DNA of 64,000 nucleotides from Pseudomonadota bacterium (GTDB lineage: Bacteria; Myxococcota_A; Polyangia; Polyangiales; Polyangiaceae), in the NCBI GenBank assembly GCA_023398955.1, contig JAEWRL010000058.1, positions 1 through 64,000 of the forward strand, written 5' to 3'. Positions 47,309-62,983 of the stretch are shown piece by piece; the first letter of the stretch is position 1; every line of letters starts with the position of its first letter. Both the position numbers and the translations under genes were made by a program. Below the pieces are notes generated by a model. It searched no databases. It was not told the DNA's origin and saw only the letters and a list, made by a program, of their open reading frames with translations.

Positions 47309-49459
47309 CTAGCGCACCGAGACTACCTCCACCTCGCCGTCCGCGTCGATGACGGTGACCCCAACGTCCTCTGGATAGCGCCGCAGGCGGAGGTTCACCT
47401 GGGCCGCACCGACTCGCAGCCCGAAGATCTCTAGTTGGTCGATGAAGGCAGGCAACACCGGACGGCGAAACACGACTCGCCGCTCCTCGCCGTCAATCTC
47501 GATACCCAGGACCGCGTGCAGGAGCATGAACACCGAACCTGACGCCCACGCTTGCGGCGAGCAGGCAACCGGGTAACGCGTAGGAGGCCGCCCTCTTTCT
47601 CTCTCGAAGCCACAGAATAGCTCGGGGAGCCGCCGCGACTCCATAGATAGCGCCACGTCGAAGAGCGCCGTGAGAATGCGCGCCGCGAAGCCGCGGTGCC
47701 CATAGCGCGCGAGCCCCTCGGCCGCGATTGCTGTGTCGTGGGGCCAGACGGAGCCATTGTGATAGGACATGGGGTTGAACCGTCTTTCACCGACGGCCAG
47801 CGTCCGCAAACCCCACCCACTGAAGAGCTCCGGCGATAGGAGTTGGCGCGCCAACGGTCCGCCACGCTCTGGAAGTGCTATCCCGGTGAACAGGCAGTGG
47901 GCGGCATTGGAGGTGCGCACCCGGCAAGGACGCTTCTTGGCATCCAGAGCGAGAGCATAGGTGCCCAGGTCATCGCACCAGAATGCGCGATCGAAGCGCT
48001 GGCGTAGGCGCTCTGCCTGCTCGCGCCAACGCTCGGCCAGACCCGGCTCTCCCAGCTGTCGCGCCAACGACGCCATCCCTGCCCGCGCGGCATAGGCATA
48101 TCCCTGCACCTCGCAGAGCGCGATGGGAGCCTCTGCGGGGGACCCGTCCGCGTGAAACACTGAATCGTGAGAGTCCTTCCAGCCTTGCTGCACCAACCCA
48201 TCGCTCGAACGCCGCCCGTACTCGACGAAGCCATCATCATCGACGTCCCCACTCTGCTCGATCCAATCCATCGCGCGCAGCAGCATTGGCCAGATCGCTT
48301 CGAGGAACTGCCGGTCCCCGGTAGCCGCGGTGTACCTGTGCGCCAGCATCACGTAGAGGGGCGTCGAGTCGATGCTCCCATAGTACCGTCCAAACGGGAT
48401 CTCCCTCAGGGCGGCCATTTCCCCTTCACGGAGCTCATGGAGAATCTTCCCAGGCTCGGCGTCCGCAGCCGCATCGAACTCGGTCGCCTGATGCGCAGAG
48501 AGGAAGCCGAGGACACCGCGCGCGAGGCCGGGGTCCATCCAGAGAGTTTGAAGCGCGGTGATGATCCCATCCCTACCGAAAACGGTGCTGAACCACGGCA
48601 CGCCCGCGTAGGGATAGCGGCCATGCGGTGTCCGCGTCACAAGCATGTTCAGATCGGAGGTGGACCGGTTGATCCACTCGTTGAACTGGGCGTTCGTCGT
48701 CACGATGCGGCACGCGCCGTCTTCCTTCTGCGTTTCGGCGATCGGTGGGACGCTCTCGACCAGCCTTGGCTTGTCGCCCTCGGAGCTTTCGCACTCAGCG
48801 AACAGCTCCACAGAGCGCGTCTCCCCCGGTTCCAAGCGGACGCAGTGCTCCGCATAGCAGTCGGTCAGTGTATCCGGCGGTGGCGCGAACAGGAAACGAG
48901 TCGCCCTTCGCATGCCGTCGAGACCCATGTACGTCAGCTCGACCTCGCTCCCGCTGAGCGTGCTTGGCAGGCGCTCACCGCGCTTCTCTCGGCTGGTACC
49001 GCGCACCTCGAAAATGTCAGCGAAATCAGCCGCGAAGTCGATGCGCAGGATAACCGCGGCACCTCCGCCGCCATAATTGGCCAGCGACAGGACCTCGCGG
49101 TAGGCGCCATCCCGCAACACCACCGAACGCGCCAGGTGTACTGTTCCGTGGGGGATGGGGGGCGCCCCTTCCCGATGGATATCCGGATTCGTCACGTCCA
49201 CGGCCAGCCTGGCGTTGTCATCCATAGCGGCAGAGCTCAATAGTAACGGCTCCTGCCGCTCCAAACGAAGCCGCAGCTTCGAGATATAGCGAGTTCCCCG
49301 ATGGTAGAGTCCCTGTTCGCCGAGCCCACGTTGCTCGATGTTTCCGAGTGGGTTCGCCACGAGGAAAGTATCCCCGTGCTTGAGCACCCGAATGTTGCCC
49401 GTGGAATGGCCGGAAGTGCCCGCGACGTGATACCGTTCTTCATTCGCTAGTTCATTCAT
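47309..49459 (-). CDS. Amylo-alpha-1,6-glucosidase / GDE-type glycoside hydrolase (GH133-like)
   Basis: A 716-residue protein with the GDE architecture. The N-terminal beta domain is FLVANPLGNIEQRGLGEQGLYHRGTRYISKL. The (alpha/alpha)6 catalytic domain starts WINRSTSDLNMLVTRTPHGRYPYAGVPWFSTVFGRDGIITALQTLW, with acidic residues in FGRDG and later YHNGSVWPHD. Such enzymes hydrolyse alpha-1,6 branches in glycogen-like glucans; some act on other glucosides. The start at 49459 has GGAGGTG; the gene overlaps no promoter and follows the glycosyltransferase gene with a 25-bp gap, forming an operon. Confidence 0.9.
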   Translation of the reverse strand: MNELANEERYHVAGTSGHSTGNIRVLKHGDTFLVANPLGNIEQRGLGEQGLYHRGTRYISKLRLRLERQEPLLLSSAAMDDNARLAVDVTNPDIHREGAPPIPHGTVHLARSVVLRDGAYREVLSLANYGGGGAAVILRIDFAADFADIFEVRGTSREKRGERLPSTLSGSEVELTYMGLDGMRRATRFLFAPPPDTLTDCYAEHCVRLEPGETRSVELFAECESSEGDKPRLVESVPPIAETQKEDGACRIVTTNAQFNEWINRSTSDLNMLVTRTPHGRYPYAGVPWFSTVFGRDGIITALQTLWMDPGLARGVLGFLSAHQATEFDAAADAEPGKILHELREGEMAALREIPFGRYYGSIDSTPLYVMLAHRYTAATGDRQFLEAIWPMLLRAMDWIEQSGDVDDDGFVEYGRRSSDGLVQQGWKDSHDSVFHADGSPAEAPIALCEVQGYAYAARAGMASLARQLGEPGLAERWREQAERLRQRFDRAFWCDDLGTYALALDAKKRPCRVRTSNAAHCLFTGIALPERGGPLARQLLSPELFSGWGLRTLAVGERRFNPMSYHNGSVWPHDTAIAAEGLARYGHRGFAARILTALFDVALSMESRRLPELFCGFERERGRPPTRYPVACSPQAWASGSVFMLLHAVLGIEIDGEERRVVFRRPVLPAFIDQLEIFGLRVGAAQVNLRLRRYPEDVGVTVIDADGEVEVVSVR

Positions 49460-49484
49460 CGCGTGCACCTCCGCACCTCTCCGT

Positions 49485-50537
49485 TCACGCTGCACTCACT
49501 GGACGCCGCACGACGGGGCGGGCAAGGAACTCGTAGAGCCTGACGTAGTCCGTGGCCATCCTGCGGGCGGAGAAGCGCCGCTCGAAGGTCGCCCGGACCG
49601 CATGTCGGTCGAGCTGGAGGGCACGCTCCACCGCTTTGACCGCTTCCGGCACGCTCGTGACGGTGAACCCGGTAAGCCCTTCGTCGATGACTTCGGGCAC
49701 CGAACCGTGGCGGAAGGCGACCACCGGCGTTCCGCACGCCATGGCCTCGATCATCGCCAAGCCAAAGGGCTCTGGCCAGTCGATGGGGAAGAGCAGGGCG
49801 CTGGCATTGCCCACGAACTCTGACTTTTCTCCATCAGAGATCTCCCCCACGTAGGTCACCAGCGGATGCTCGAGCAGACCCACGATCTCCCGCTCGAAGT
49901 ACGCCTGATCTGCCTTGTCCACCTTCGCGGCGATTCGTAGAGGCATTCCCAGACGCTTAGCGATCTCGATGGCTCTGTCGACTCTCTTCTCGGGGCAGAT
50001 CCGGCCGAGAAACGCGAGATAACCCCGCGGCTTCGCTTGGAACGTCAGCAGGTCGCAGGGTAAGCCGTGCATGACGGTGCCAAACCAATTGGCCTGAGGG
50101 AGCGGACGCCGCTGGGATTCGGAGATCGAAACGACGCGCATGTCCGGATAGCGTCTATAGAGCTCCTGCAGATCAGGAATATCGAGCCGCCCGTGCAAGG
50201 TCGTCATCTGGCGTAAGCCCAACAAGCGAGAAGTCAGGAAATGCAGGTAGTCGATATGGAAGTGAATGACATCATACTCGTGTGCCTCTCTGCCAACCAT
50301 GTCCAGCATGACGAAGTGGTGAGCCAGAGAGTCGATGCATTCGGTGTCTAGTCGCAGGGAACGCTCGCAGGGAGCGACGAGACGTGCGGACGTCGACGAG
50401 TCCCCCGATGCGTACAGCGTCACGTCGTGCCCCAACGCGACGAGTTCCTCGGTCAGGTAGTGAACGACCCTCTCGGTCCCCCCATATGCCTTCGGGGGTA
50501 CGCTCTCGTAGAGGGGTGCAACTTGCGCAATCTTCAT
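49485..50537 (-). CDS. GT4-family glycosyltransferase
   Basis: A 350-residue GT-B glycosyltransferase. N-terminal Rossmann half: MKIAQVAPLYESVPPKAYGGTERVVHYLTEEL; C-terminal donor-binding half: YLAFLGRICPEKRVDRAIEIAKRLG and the GT4 signature EPFGLAMIEAMACGTPVVAFRHGSVPEVI. It is paired in an operon with the GDE enzyme, as in many bacteria where the pair may make or trim an alpha-glucan or glycogen-like polymer. Donor and acceptor are unknown. It has a perfect sigma-54-type promoter 46 bp upstream. Confidence 0.92.
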   Translation of the reverse strand: MKIAQVAPLYESVPPKAYGGTERVVHYLTEELVALGHDVTLYASGDSSTSARLVAPCERSLRLDTECIDSLAHHFVMLDMVGREAHEYDVIHFHIDYLHFLTSRLLGLRQMTTLHGRLDIPDLQELYRRYPDMRVVSISESQRRPLPQANWFGTVMHGLPCDLLTFQAKPRGYLAFLGRICPEKRVDRAIEIAKRLGMPLRIAAKVDKADQAYFEREIVGLLEHPLVTYVGEISDGEKSEFVGNASALLFPIDWPEPFGLAMIEAMACGTPVVAFRHGSVPEVIDEGLTGFTVTSVPEAVKAVERALQLDRHAVRATFERRFSARRMATDYVRLYEFLARPVVRRPVSAA

Positions 50538-50914
50538 GTAGTGCTCCTGGTCCTGGAGGCAGATGCGCTCCAGCGCGATCTAAGCAAGCGCAGTGCCACG
50601 CTCGAGACCTCGCCCTTGAGCTGGTCGTCTTCCCCCCTGGCCTTCGGGGTTGATGGCTTCTGAGCGGGAGAGCTCGTGCTGAGAAATGCCTTCCGCAGGC
50701 CGTGCTGCGTGGAGGAGCCGTGCTCCCGGGGCAGGCATCCCAGTGGCAGGTTGCCACCGGATGTGACGAAATCCTGCGCGCATCGGCGCGCCGGAGCTAC
50801 GTCGCGCGATCGCGCGCGGACCCCAGCATGGTGTGCGAACCGCGCGGTCCTGGGCTCGTGCCTGCCGGCCTCAACCCTCGTTGCAGGAACGGGTTGGGGG
50901 CTCGTAGCGAGGCT
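50538..50914. other. Intergenic, 377 bp, holds a sigma-54 promoter
   Basis: Lies between the end of the second hemerythrin gene and the glycosyltransferase start, both on the minus strand. Apart from the -24/-12 element at 50583-50598 no gene or RNA was seen. Confidence 0.5.
50583..50598 (-). promoter_or_regulatory. Sigma-54 type -24/-12 promoter for GT4-GDE operon
   Basis: On the minus strand: TGGCAC-N5-TTGCT, a full consensus match identical in both boxes to the glgX promoter. Confidence 0.85.
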
Positions 50915-51442
50915 TCACTTGCCCGGCACGGAGGCGTGCTTCAGGAGGGCAAGGTGCTCCGCCTGGCGCTCCCGCTGGTAGGCCTCTCCGGCGCGCGCCG
51001 CCTCTTCCGCCGAGAAGACCTCGAGAGCATGGGGAAACAAGAGGGACTCTTCGTCCGTCAGATGGTGCTGCACGGTGTCGCGCAGCGCCACGAAGCGCTC
51101 CCGCCACTCGTCGCTCCCCAACGCGAGCCCATCGAGCTCCTCGAATTTCGTCTTGATGGATGCATGCTCCTGCTGGTGGCCGACGACCAGGTTGGCCGTG
51201 CGCTCCCGTGTGGCAAGCAGTGGGTAGAAGGTGAGCTCTTCTCCCCGCGCGTGGGCCAGCAGCTCGATGCGAAGCCGTTTCGCGAGGACGGCGAGTTCCG
51301 CACGATCCTCGCAGACGACTGCGCGGTCGAACAGGGAGGCGATGGCGCCGTGTTCGAGCGACAGAGTCAGAAAGATGCTGCTCTGCTCCGAGGCTTGGCC
51401 GCCCTCGACGGACAAGCCGTCCCCACGTGCTGCATTACTCAT
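50915..51442 (-). CDS. Second hemerythrin-like HHE-domain protein
   Basis: A 175-residue helical protein. Ligand motifs are FLTLSLEHGAIASLF, LLAHARGEELTFYPLL, VVGHQQEHASIKTKF and VQHHLTDEESLLFPHALE. Sequence and spacing differ from the first copy at 46.7 kb, so they are not a recent duplication. Met at 51442 is chosen for GGAG at 7 bp; Met at 51448 is too close to that site. Probable di-iron oxygen, NO or redox sensor or store. A sigma-54-like element lies about 73 bp upstream. Confidence 0.85.
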   Translation of the reverse strand: MSNAARGDGLSVEGGQASEQSSIFLTLSLEHGAIASLFDRAVVCEDRAELAVLAKRLRIELLAHARGEELTFYPLLATRERTANLVVGHQQEHASIKTKFEELDGLALGSDEWRERFVALRDTVQHHLTDEESLLFPHALEVFSAEEAARAGEAYQRERQAEHLALLKHASVPGK

Positions 51443-51514
51443 TGCCATGCTCCGGGTCTTTCCTTGCATTCGTTGCCACTTGCGCCCCGCTGCGAGCGCC
51501 TCGTCCGTCTTATG

Positions 51515-51530
51515 AGCAATCCCCATGCCA
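51515..51530 (-). promoter_or_regulatory. Sigma-54 type -24/-12 promoter for second hemerythrin gene
   Basis: On the minus strand: TGGCAT-N5-TTGCT, one mismatch in the core. Confidence 0.7.
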
Positions 51531-51739
51531 GCCGACGGCGACGCCCAATCATCGGTCGCGCTATAGCGGTGAGGCCGATTGGCGTGGCGCGTGAACGCAA
51601 GCAACGAGGAGAACGTCTCCACTCGGAGCGCCAGACCGCCACGTTCCGTCACCTTGCCCCGTGCCCTGCGACCGGCACGACGCCCCTAGAGACCGCTCGC
51701 GCATGTGCGCCGCGCTCCGTCGTCATGCTCGGCGCTCCC

Positions 51740-51979
51740 TCAGTATCGCTTCTTCAGTGCCAGCACTTCGTCGCGGAAGCGGCGCGCGCGCGCCTCTCCC
51801 ATGTAGACCTTGGCGGTCATGTCGATGCCAGCTGCTAGCCTTTCCAGCCGCTCGACGCCGATCGTCTCGGGACTGCGGCCGTGCTGTACGATTCGAATGC
51901 GGCGGCGCACGTAATCCTCGGCAGCCGGGCCCATGTAGTCTTTGGCGATCGCCAGAATCTCCTCGTAGAGAGTCTTCAT
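51740..51979 (-). CDS. 79-residue protein closing the Che-like operon
   Basis: A 79-residue protein: MKTLYEEILAIAKDYMGPAAEDYVRRRIRIVQ, then a middle segment and MTAKVYMGEARARRFRDEVLALKK. A motif of the form hydrophobic-AKDYMG/AKVYMG occurs twice, so it may be two repeated helices. No family was recognised. It starts 5 bp after the HAMP-sensor gene stop, so it is in the same operon and is probably a partner of that sensor. It is too short and too close to be independent. Confidence 0.72.
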   Translation of the reverse strand: MKTLYEEILAIAKDYMGPAAEDYVRRRIRIVQHGRSPETIGVERLERLAAGIDMTAKVYMGEARARRFRDEVLALKKRY

Positions 51980-51984
51980 GCGCG

Positions 51985-53457
51985 CTAGTCCGCCGGGTCT
52001 TCGTCCTTGCGCCGCTTCGCGCGCGCCCCATCCGCCACGGGAAGCTTGCTTTCGCTGACGGCCCCCATCCGTCCTGATGACGGTGCCTGGGTCTGCTGCA
52101 GTTCCATCTCGTCTTCCTCATCGCGGCGCGAATGCTCGCGAAAGAACTTGATGGCCGCCACCATGCGCTCGAAGCTGCTGGCAAGCTGACCAATCTCGTC
52201 GCTGGAGTTGATGTTCAGGCGAACGTCCAAATCGCCCCGGCTGATGTCATCGGCGGCGCGCTTCAGAGCATTCAGCGGTCGGACGAGGGCGCGTGCCACG
52301 AGGAAGGCGGCCAGCAATGCGAGAGCGAGGATGCCAAGCGCCAGAGGTATCATGCGATTCCGCACCTCGACGAGGGGCGTCGTCGCTTCAGCACACCCAA
52401 CCTTGACGGCAAGAGCCCACTCCAACGAGGGCACGTGCTCCCAGGCTGCGTAGACGCAGGCGCCGCGGTAGTCGAGGACGCGCCCGCTCCCTTGCTCGCC
52501 GCGGGTCGCCTGCTGGAGAGGATGCCCAAACGGAGAGCCGCGGGCGACCCGCGCTTTCAGCGCGGCGTCGGGGTCGTGCCTGGTCGGAGCCATCAGCACG
52601 ACCGAGTCCCCGATGAGCTTACCGACCACCGTCTCCCCCGTGCGCCCGAGACCGACAGCGTCGTTCACCAGGCGGAAGAAGCCGCGCAGGTTCAGCCGCG
52701 CCGCGAGAACTCCCACGACAGCTGCACTCTCGTCACGCATGGGAGTAGCAATGACCATGGTGAGACGGCCGGTGATGGGAGACAGGAACACGGGCTGGAC
52801 GTAGGTGGCGCCCAGCCCGTTCTGGAAGTAGGCGAGCTCCGCAGCCGTCTTGTCTTCGTGATCGTTGAACGTTGAGACTAGCACGGTCCCATCCGCATCG
52901 ATCACCAGGAGCTCCTCGAACTTCTCCTGATCCCACAGCATCAGCCCGAGCTGCTGACGCACAAGGGCGATGGCCTCTTCGACGGCGCGCTCGCGAGCTG
53001 CATGTCGTGCGGGCGCTTCGTGCTCCCGATCGCCAGTGGAGACGTTCGAGGGTGCGTCCGCCTTGCCGTCATCCTCGCTGGGCGTCGACGGTTCGGCTTG
53101 GGCGTCCTCCCCCTCGGGCAGCGGCAGTGCCTCGGCGTCCTGCAACTCGGGCAGGGGTCCGTCCTCTTCGGCAAGGCCCGCGCGAGCACGCAGACGCTCC
53201 GCCTCCTGGATCCGAGCTACCTGCGGGACGAGCAGCTGCGCAATGCGTTCCACCTCGGTCTTGCGGTCGTCCGTGAATTGCTCGAGCGCCTCCGCTTTCG
53301 CGCGAGCGAGCGCTTCGAGACCCTCGAAGGTGGCGGTCTCGTAGCTGCGCTCGAGCAGGTCCAAGGTCCACCATGCCAGAAGCACCAAGGGTGCAACGGC
53401 AAAGAACCCGAGCAGGGCGGGTAGCTTGACGTGCCAGCTGATTGTCGGTGTGGTCAT
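51985..53457 (-). CDS. dCache-HAMP membrane sensor lacking a signalling domain
   Basis: A 490-residue inner-membrane protein. First transmembrane helix: LPALLGFFAVAPLVLLAWW (about 10-30). The long periplasmic part has a Glu/Pro/Asp-rich insert near residues 95-160 and a dCache-like ligand fold (EELLVIDADGTVLVSTF; TGRLTMVIATPMRDES). Second helix: MIPLALGILALALLAAFLVA, followed by one HAMP (RPLNALKRAADDISRGDLDVRLN...DEIGQLASSFERM). It then stops in a charged tail without kinase, cyclase or methyl-accepting domain. Its start overlaps the cheB stop (ATGA). It probably passes signals to a separate protein, perhaps the poly-HAMP kinase. Confidence 0.85.
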   Translation of the reverse strand: MTTPTISWHVKLPALLGFFAVAPLVLLAWWTLDLLERSYETATFEGLEALARAKAEALEQFTDDRKTEVERIAQLLVPQVARIQEAERLRARAGLAEEDGPLPELQDAEALPLPEGEDAQAEPSTPSEDDGKADAPSNVSTGDREHEAPARHAARERAVEEAIALVRQQLGLMLWDQEKFEELLVIDADGTVLVSTFNDHEDKTAAELAYFQNGLGATYVQPVFLSPITGRLTMVIATPMRDESAAVVGVLAARLNLRGFFRLVNDAVGLGRTGETVVGKLIGDSVVLMAPTRHDPDAALKARVARGSPFGHPLQQATRGEQGSGRVLDYRGACVYAAWEHVPSLEWALAVKVGCAEATTPLVEVRNRMIPLALGILALALLAAFLVARALVRPLNALKRAADDISRGDLDVRLNINSSDEIGQLASSFERMVAAIKFFREHSRRDEEDEMELQQTQAPSSGRMGAVSESKLPVADGARAKRRKDEDPAD

Positions 53458-54059
53458 GACTGTGCCCCAGACCGCTGCGTGCCGGAGGTGCCCGTGCCGA
53501 GCAAGAGTGACACCAGCCTGTGCGCTATCTCGTCCAGAGGCAACACGTGGTCGACCCGGGTACGCGCCAACGCGGCGCGCAGAGCCACTGCGCTCCTCGC
53601 AGACGCCGGATCCTGAACGATGGTCACACCGCCAGCGGTCGCCACAGCTTCAATACCCGCAGCACCATCCTCGCTCGCAGCCGTTAGCAACACGGCGATG
53701 ACGTGCCACTCGTCCGACTCGGCAGCGGACTCGAACAAGACGTCGATCGACGGCCTGGCCCAGCTCACGGGTTCGTCGACGTTGAGGTGGAAAACTTCAC
53801 CGTCGACGAGCAGGTGATAGTCCGCGGGGGCCACATAGACGTGGCTTCGCTCGATCGGGTCCTTGTCCTGGGCTTCCTGAACGGGGAGCACGCAGCGACG
53901 GCTCAGCAGGTCCGCCAGCCTGGAATCGCCGTCGGGACGACGGTGTTGGACGACCGCGATGGGCGCGGGCGTCTCGCCGGGGAGACTTCCGAGTACTTCC
54001 GTGAGAGCATCGAGACCACCCAGCGATGTTCCGATAACGACAAGTGGACGCTTCACCAC
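53454..54059 (-). CDS. cheB: CheB-type methylesterase catalytic domain
   Basis: About 201 residues with only the catalytic domain; the usual N-terminal receiver is missing. Catalytic Ser in VVIGTSLGGLDALTEVL, His in IAVVQHRRPDG, Asp in LLTAASEDGAAGIEAV. It demethylates glutamyl methyl esters in chemoreceptors, but no methyl-accepting protein is encoded here. The start is uncertain: GTG codons at 54056, 54059 and 54068 all precede the first strand, and longer frames would overlap cheR. The gene lies between cheR and the HAMP sensor in one operon. Confidence 0.85.
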   Translation of the reverse strand: MVKRPLVVIGTSLGGLDALTEVLGSLPGETPAPIAVVQHRRPDGDSRLADLLSRRCVLPVQEAQDKDPIERSHVYVAPADYHLLVDGEVFHLNVDEPVSWARPSIDVLFESAAESDEWHVIAVLLTAASEDGAAGIEAVATAGGVTIVQDPASARSAVALRAALARTRVDHVLPLDEIAHRLVSLLLGTGTSGTQRSGAQS

Positions 54060-54105
54060 GGTCCTCACAGCTACTGATATCCCGCGCAGAGCTTCTCCGC
54101 AACCA

Positions 54106-54947
54106 TCATCGCACGCGCCGATAGAGCCGCAGCTCCGCATCCAAGGCGTCGAAACACTCGGCAGTCGAGGTGAAACGGATACTCTCGCGCAGCCCAAGGC
54201 CAAGGACACCAAAGGTGCGAAGGCTGTGACACAAGAGCTCGTGCACACGAGAACGCAGGACCTGATCGAAGTAGATCATGACATTGCGGCAAAGCACCAG
54301 CTGGAATTCGTTGAACACCGAATCGGCTGCCAGGTTGTGCTGAGAGAAGACCACGTTCGTGCGTAGCTGCGGATCGAAGACAGCGTACCCATCCTCGACA
54401 CGGTAGTAGGATGAAAAATCGCGTGTGCCACCAGCGCGCTGGTAGTTGTGAGTATACGCCTTCATGCGATCGAGTGAGAACCGGCCTTGCGCCGCACGCT
54501 CGAGCAGGTCGTCACTTATATCTGTCGCATAGATGCGAATCCGATCGTAGAGTCCTTCCTCTACCAGCAGCATTGCCAGGGAGTAGACCTCTTCACCCGT
54601 CGAACAGCCGGCCACCCACGCTCTCACAAAGGGATACGTCCGAAGCAGTGGGACGACCTCGCGCCGCAGCGCCCTGTAGAACGCCGGGTCGCGAAACATG
54701 GCCGTCACGTGGACCGAGACGACCGACACGAAGTGACGGAGCGCGCCGCTGTCGTGAAGCAGATGCTCCTGCAGGCCGCTAATGCTGTCGACCCGATACT
54801 CCTCCACTGCCCGACGGATGCGGCGCTTGAGTGAAGGTCTCGCATAGTTCCGGAAATCATAACCATATCGCTTGACGAGGGCGGTAAGCAGCAGCTCGAT
54901 CTCGAGATCTTCGAGGGCGGTATCACGAGAGCGAGACGCCTGGGGGC

Positions 54948-54951
<4 letters not shown>
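54106..54951 (-). CDS. cheR: CheR-type methyltransferase
   Basis: 281 residues. N-terminal helical domain: [34 protein letters not shown]; catalytic domain with SAM-binding [24 protein letters not shown] and ATDIS; then [11 protein letters not shown]. It methylates glutamates using S-adenosylmethionine. There are no TPR repeats. Its ATG at 54951 overlaps the stop of the poly-HAMP kinase (ATGA); ATG at 54963 is possible. The target is unknown, but the neighbours make a HAMP-containing protein a candidate. Confidence 0.92.
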
Positions 54952-61318
<6,367 letters not shown>

Positions 61319-61322
<4 letters not shown>

Positions 61323-62983
61323 CCGAAATCGGCCAGTACGCGCTGCAGCTCCCGAGGTTCTGCGGGTTTCACGAGGTGGGCGTCGAACCCTGCTGCCTTC
61401 GAACGCTCACGATCCGCGGCTTGTCCGTAGCCGCTCATCGCTACCAGACGCGGAGCACCTTCACCGAGTTGGCTCCTCACCGCTCGCGCTACCCCATAGC
61501 CATCGAGCCCCGGAAGGCCGATGTCCAGGAGAGCAATGTCCGGGCGGGTATCCACGACCAACCCCACACCGTCCGGTCCCGTCGCGGCGACGGTGACGGC
61601 ATGCCCCCATTGTTCCAGGAGCCACAGCAGCGTCTCGCGCACGTCCTGATCGTCCTCCACGACGACGATACGCAGCGACCGCGCCTTCACGGTGCTCACG
61701 GGACCTTCGGCTCCCTCGTGGTGGGTAGCTCCTTCAGCCGCGACGCTCCCCAGCGGAAGCGTCACGATGAACTCCGCACCCGCGCCCCGCCCAGCGCTAT
61801 GCACCGCCACCTTGCCTCCGTGCATCTCCACCAACTGGCGGACGAGTGTGAGCCCGAGGCCTAGCCCCCTGCCGACGTCTCGCTCCTGGACGAACATGTC
61901 GAAGATGCGCTCTTGAAGCTCGGGCGCGATGCCGCGACCCGTGTCGCGAACTCGGATCGTGGCCTTCTGGCCGTTGCTCCCCCACTGGACGACGATCTTA
62001 CCGCCTGGATCCGTGTAACGGGAGGCATTGTGGAGGAGATTCGAGACGACTTGAGTGAGGCGCACCGGGTCCCCCTCCAGGAGCACCGGTGCGTCCGCCT
62101 CGATGAGCTCGAGGAGCAGCTCGCCCTTTTCTATCTTCTCCTTGCAGGCCTCGAGCGCTTGTCCCAGGACAGCCCCGAGGTCCACCACCTCTCGGTGAAG
62201 CTCCATCTTTCCCTGTGAGATCCGCGAGACGTCGAGCAAGTCGTCGACGAGCCGGGTCAGATGCGAGAGCTGCCGGCTCATCACCTCGCGGGCCTTGATT
62301 GGCAATGGATCGGTCAGGGTGGCGAGCTTCATCAGCTCCAGTCCGTTGACGAGCGGGGCCAACGGGTTCCTGAGCTCATGGGCCAGGATCGCGATGAACT
62401 CATCCTTGCGACGATCCAGCTCTTCCAGGTGCTGGTTCTGCTTACGGAGGGTCTCTGCCTCCCACTTCTGCCGTTCCTCTTCGAGGCGCCGCTCACTCTC
62501 GGCGCGCTCCATGGCGCGTAGCTGCTCGGCTTGCATGGCGACCTCGGCGGTCCGGGCGCCTAGCTCGATGAAGACTTGCACCTTGGCGCGGAGTACCTCG
62601 GGGACTATCGGCTTGAAGAGGTAGTCGACGGCACCAAGCTCGTAGCCCCGCCGCATGTCGGCATCGTTCTGGCTGTAAGCGGTGACGAAGATGATGGGCA
62701 CGTGCCGGCTCCGCTCGCGAGAGCGAATCAGACGCGCGGTCTCAAAGCCGTCCATCGTGGGCATCTGAACATCGAGGAGAATCGCCGCGTAGTCGCGCTC
62801 GAGGAGGGCCTTGAGCGCGTCCCTCCCCGATCGCACCTTGACGAGGTGGCAGGCCAGCCCCCCAAGAGCTGCCTCCATAGCCATGAGGTTATTGGGGTCA
62901 TCGTCGACGACCAAGATATCGCTCACGTACCTCCGAGGCTCCTCGCGGTCCGAAGGCTCGAGCCTCTCAACGAGCGAGGTCAT
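61319..62983 (-). CDS. Hybrid histidine kinase: receiver, HisKA, HATPase, receiver
   Basis: A 554-residue soluble kinase. An N-terminal receiver (phospho-Asp in [28 protein letters not shown] near its end), a coiled coil to about 190, the DHp helix with His in [23 protein letters not shown] (about 210), an HATPase ([39 protein letters not shown]) and a C-terminal receiver ([17 protein letters not shown]). REC-first kinases are often driven by another kinase. ATG at 62983 is chosen over an upstream TTG. First gene of the six-gene operon, ending in a 4-bp overlap with the poly-HAMP kinase. Confidence 0.93.

Noticed and set aside
51443..51510. TTGCA and TGCCA words close to the second hemerythrin start
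   Set aside because: Wrong spacing; the correctly spaced element lies further upstream at 51515-51530.
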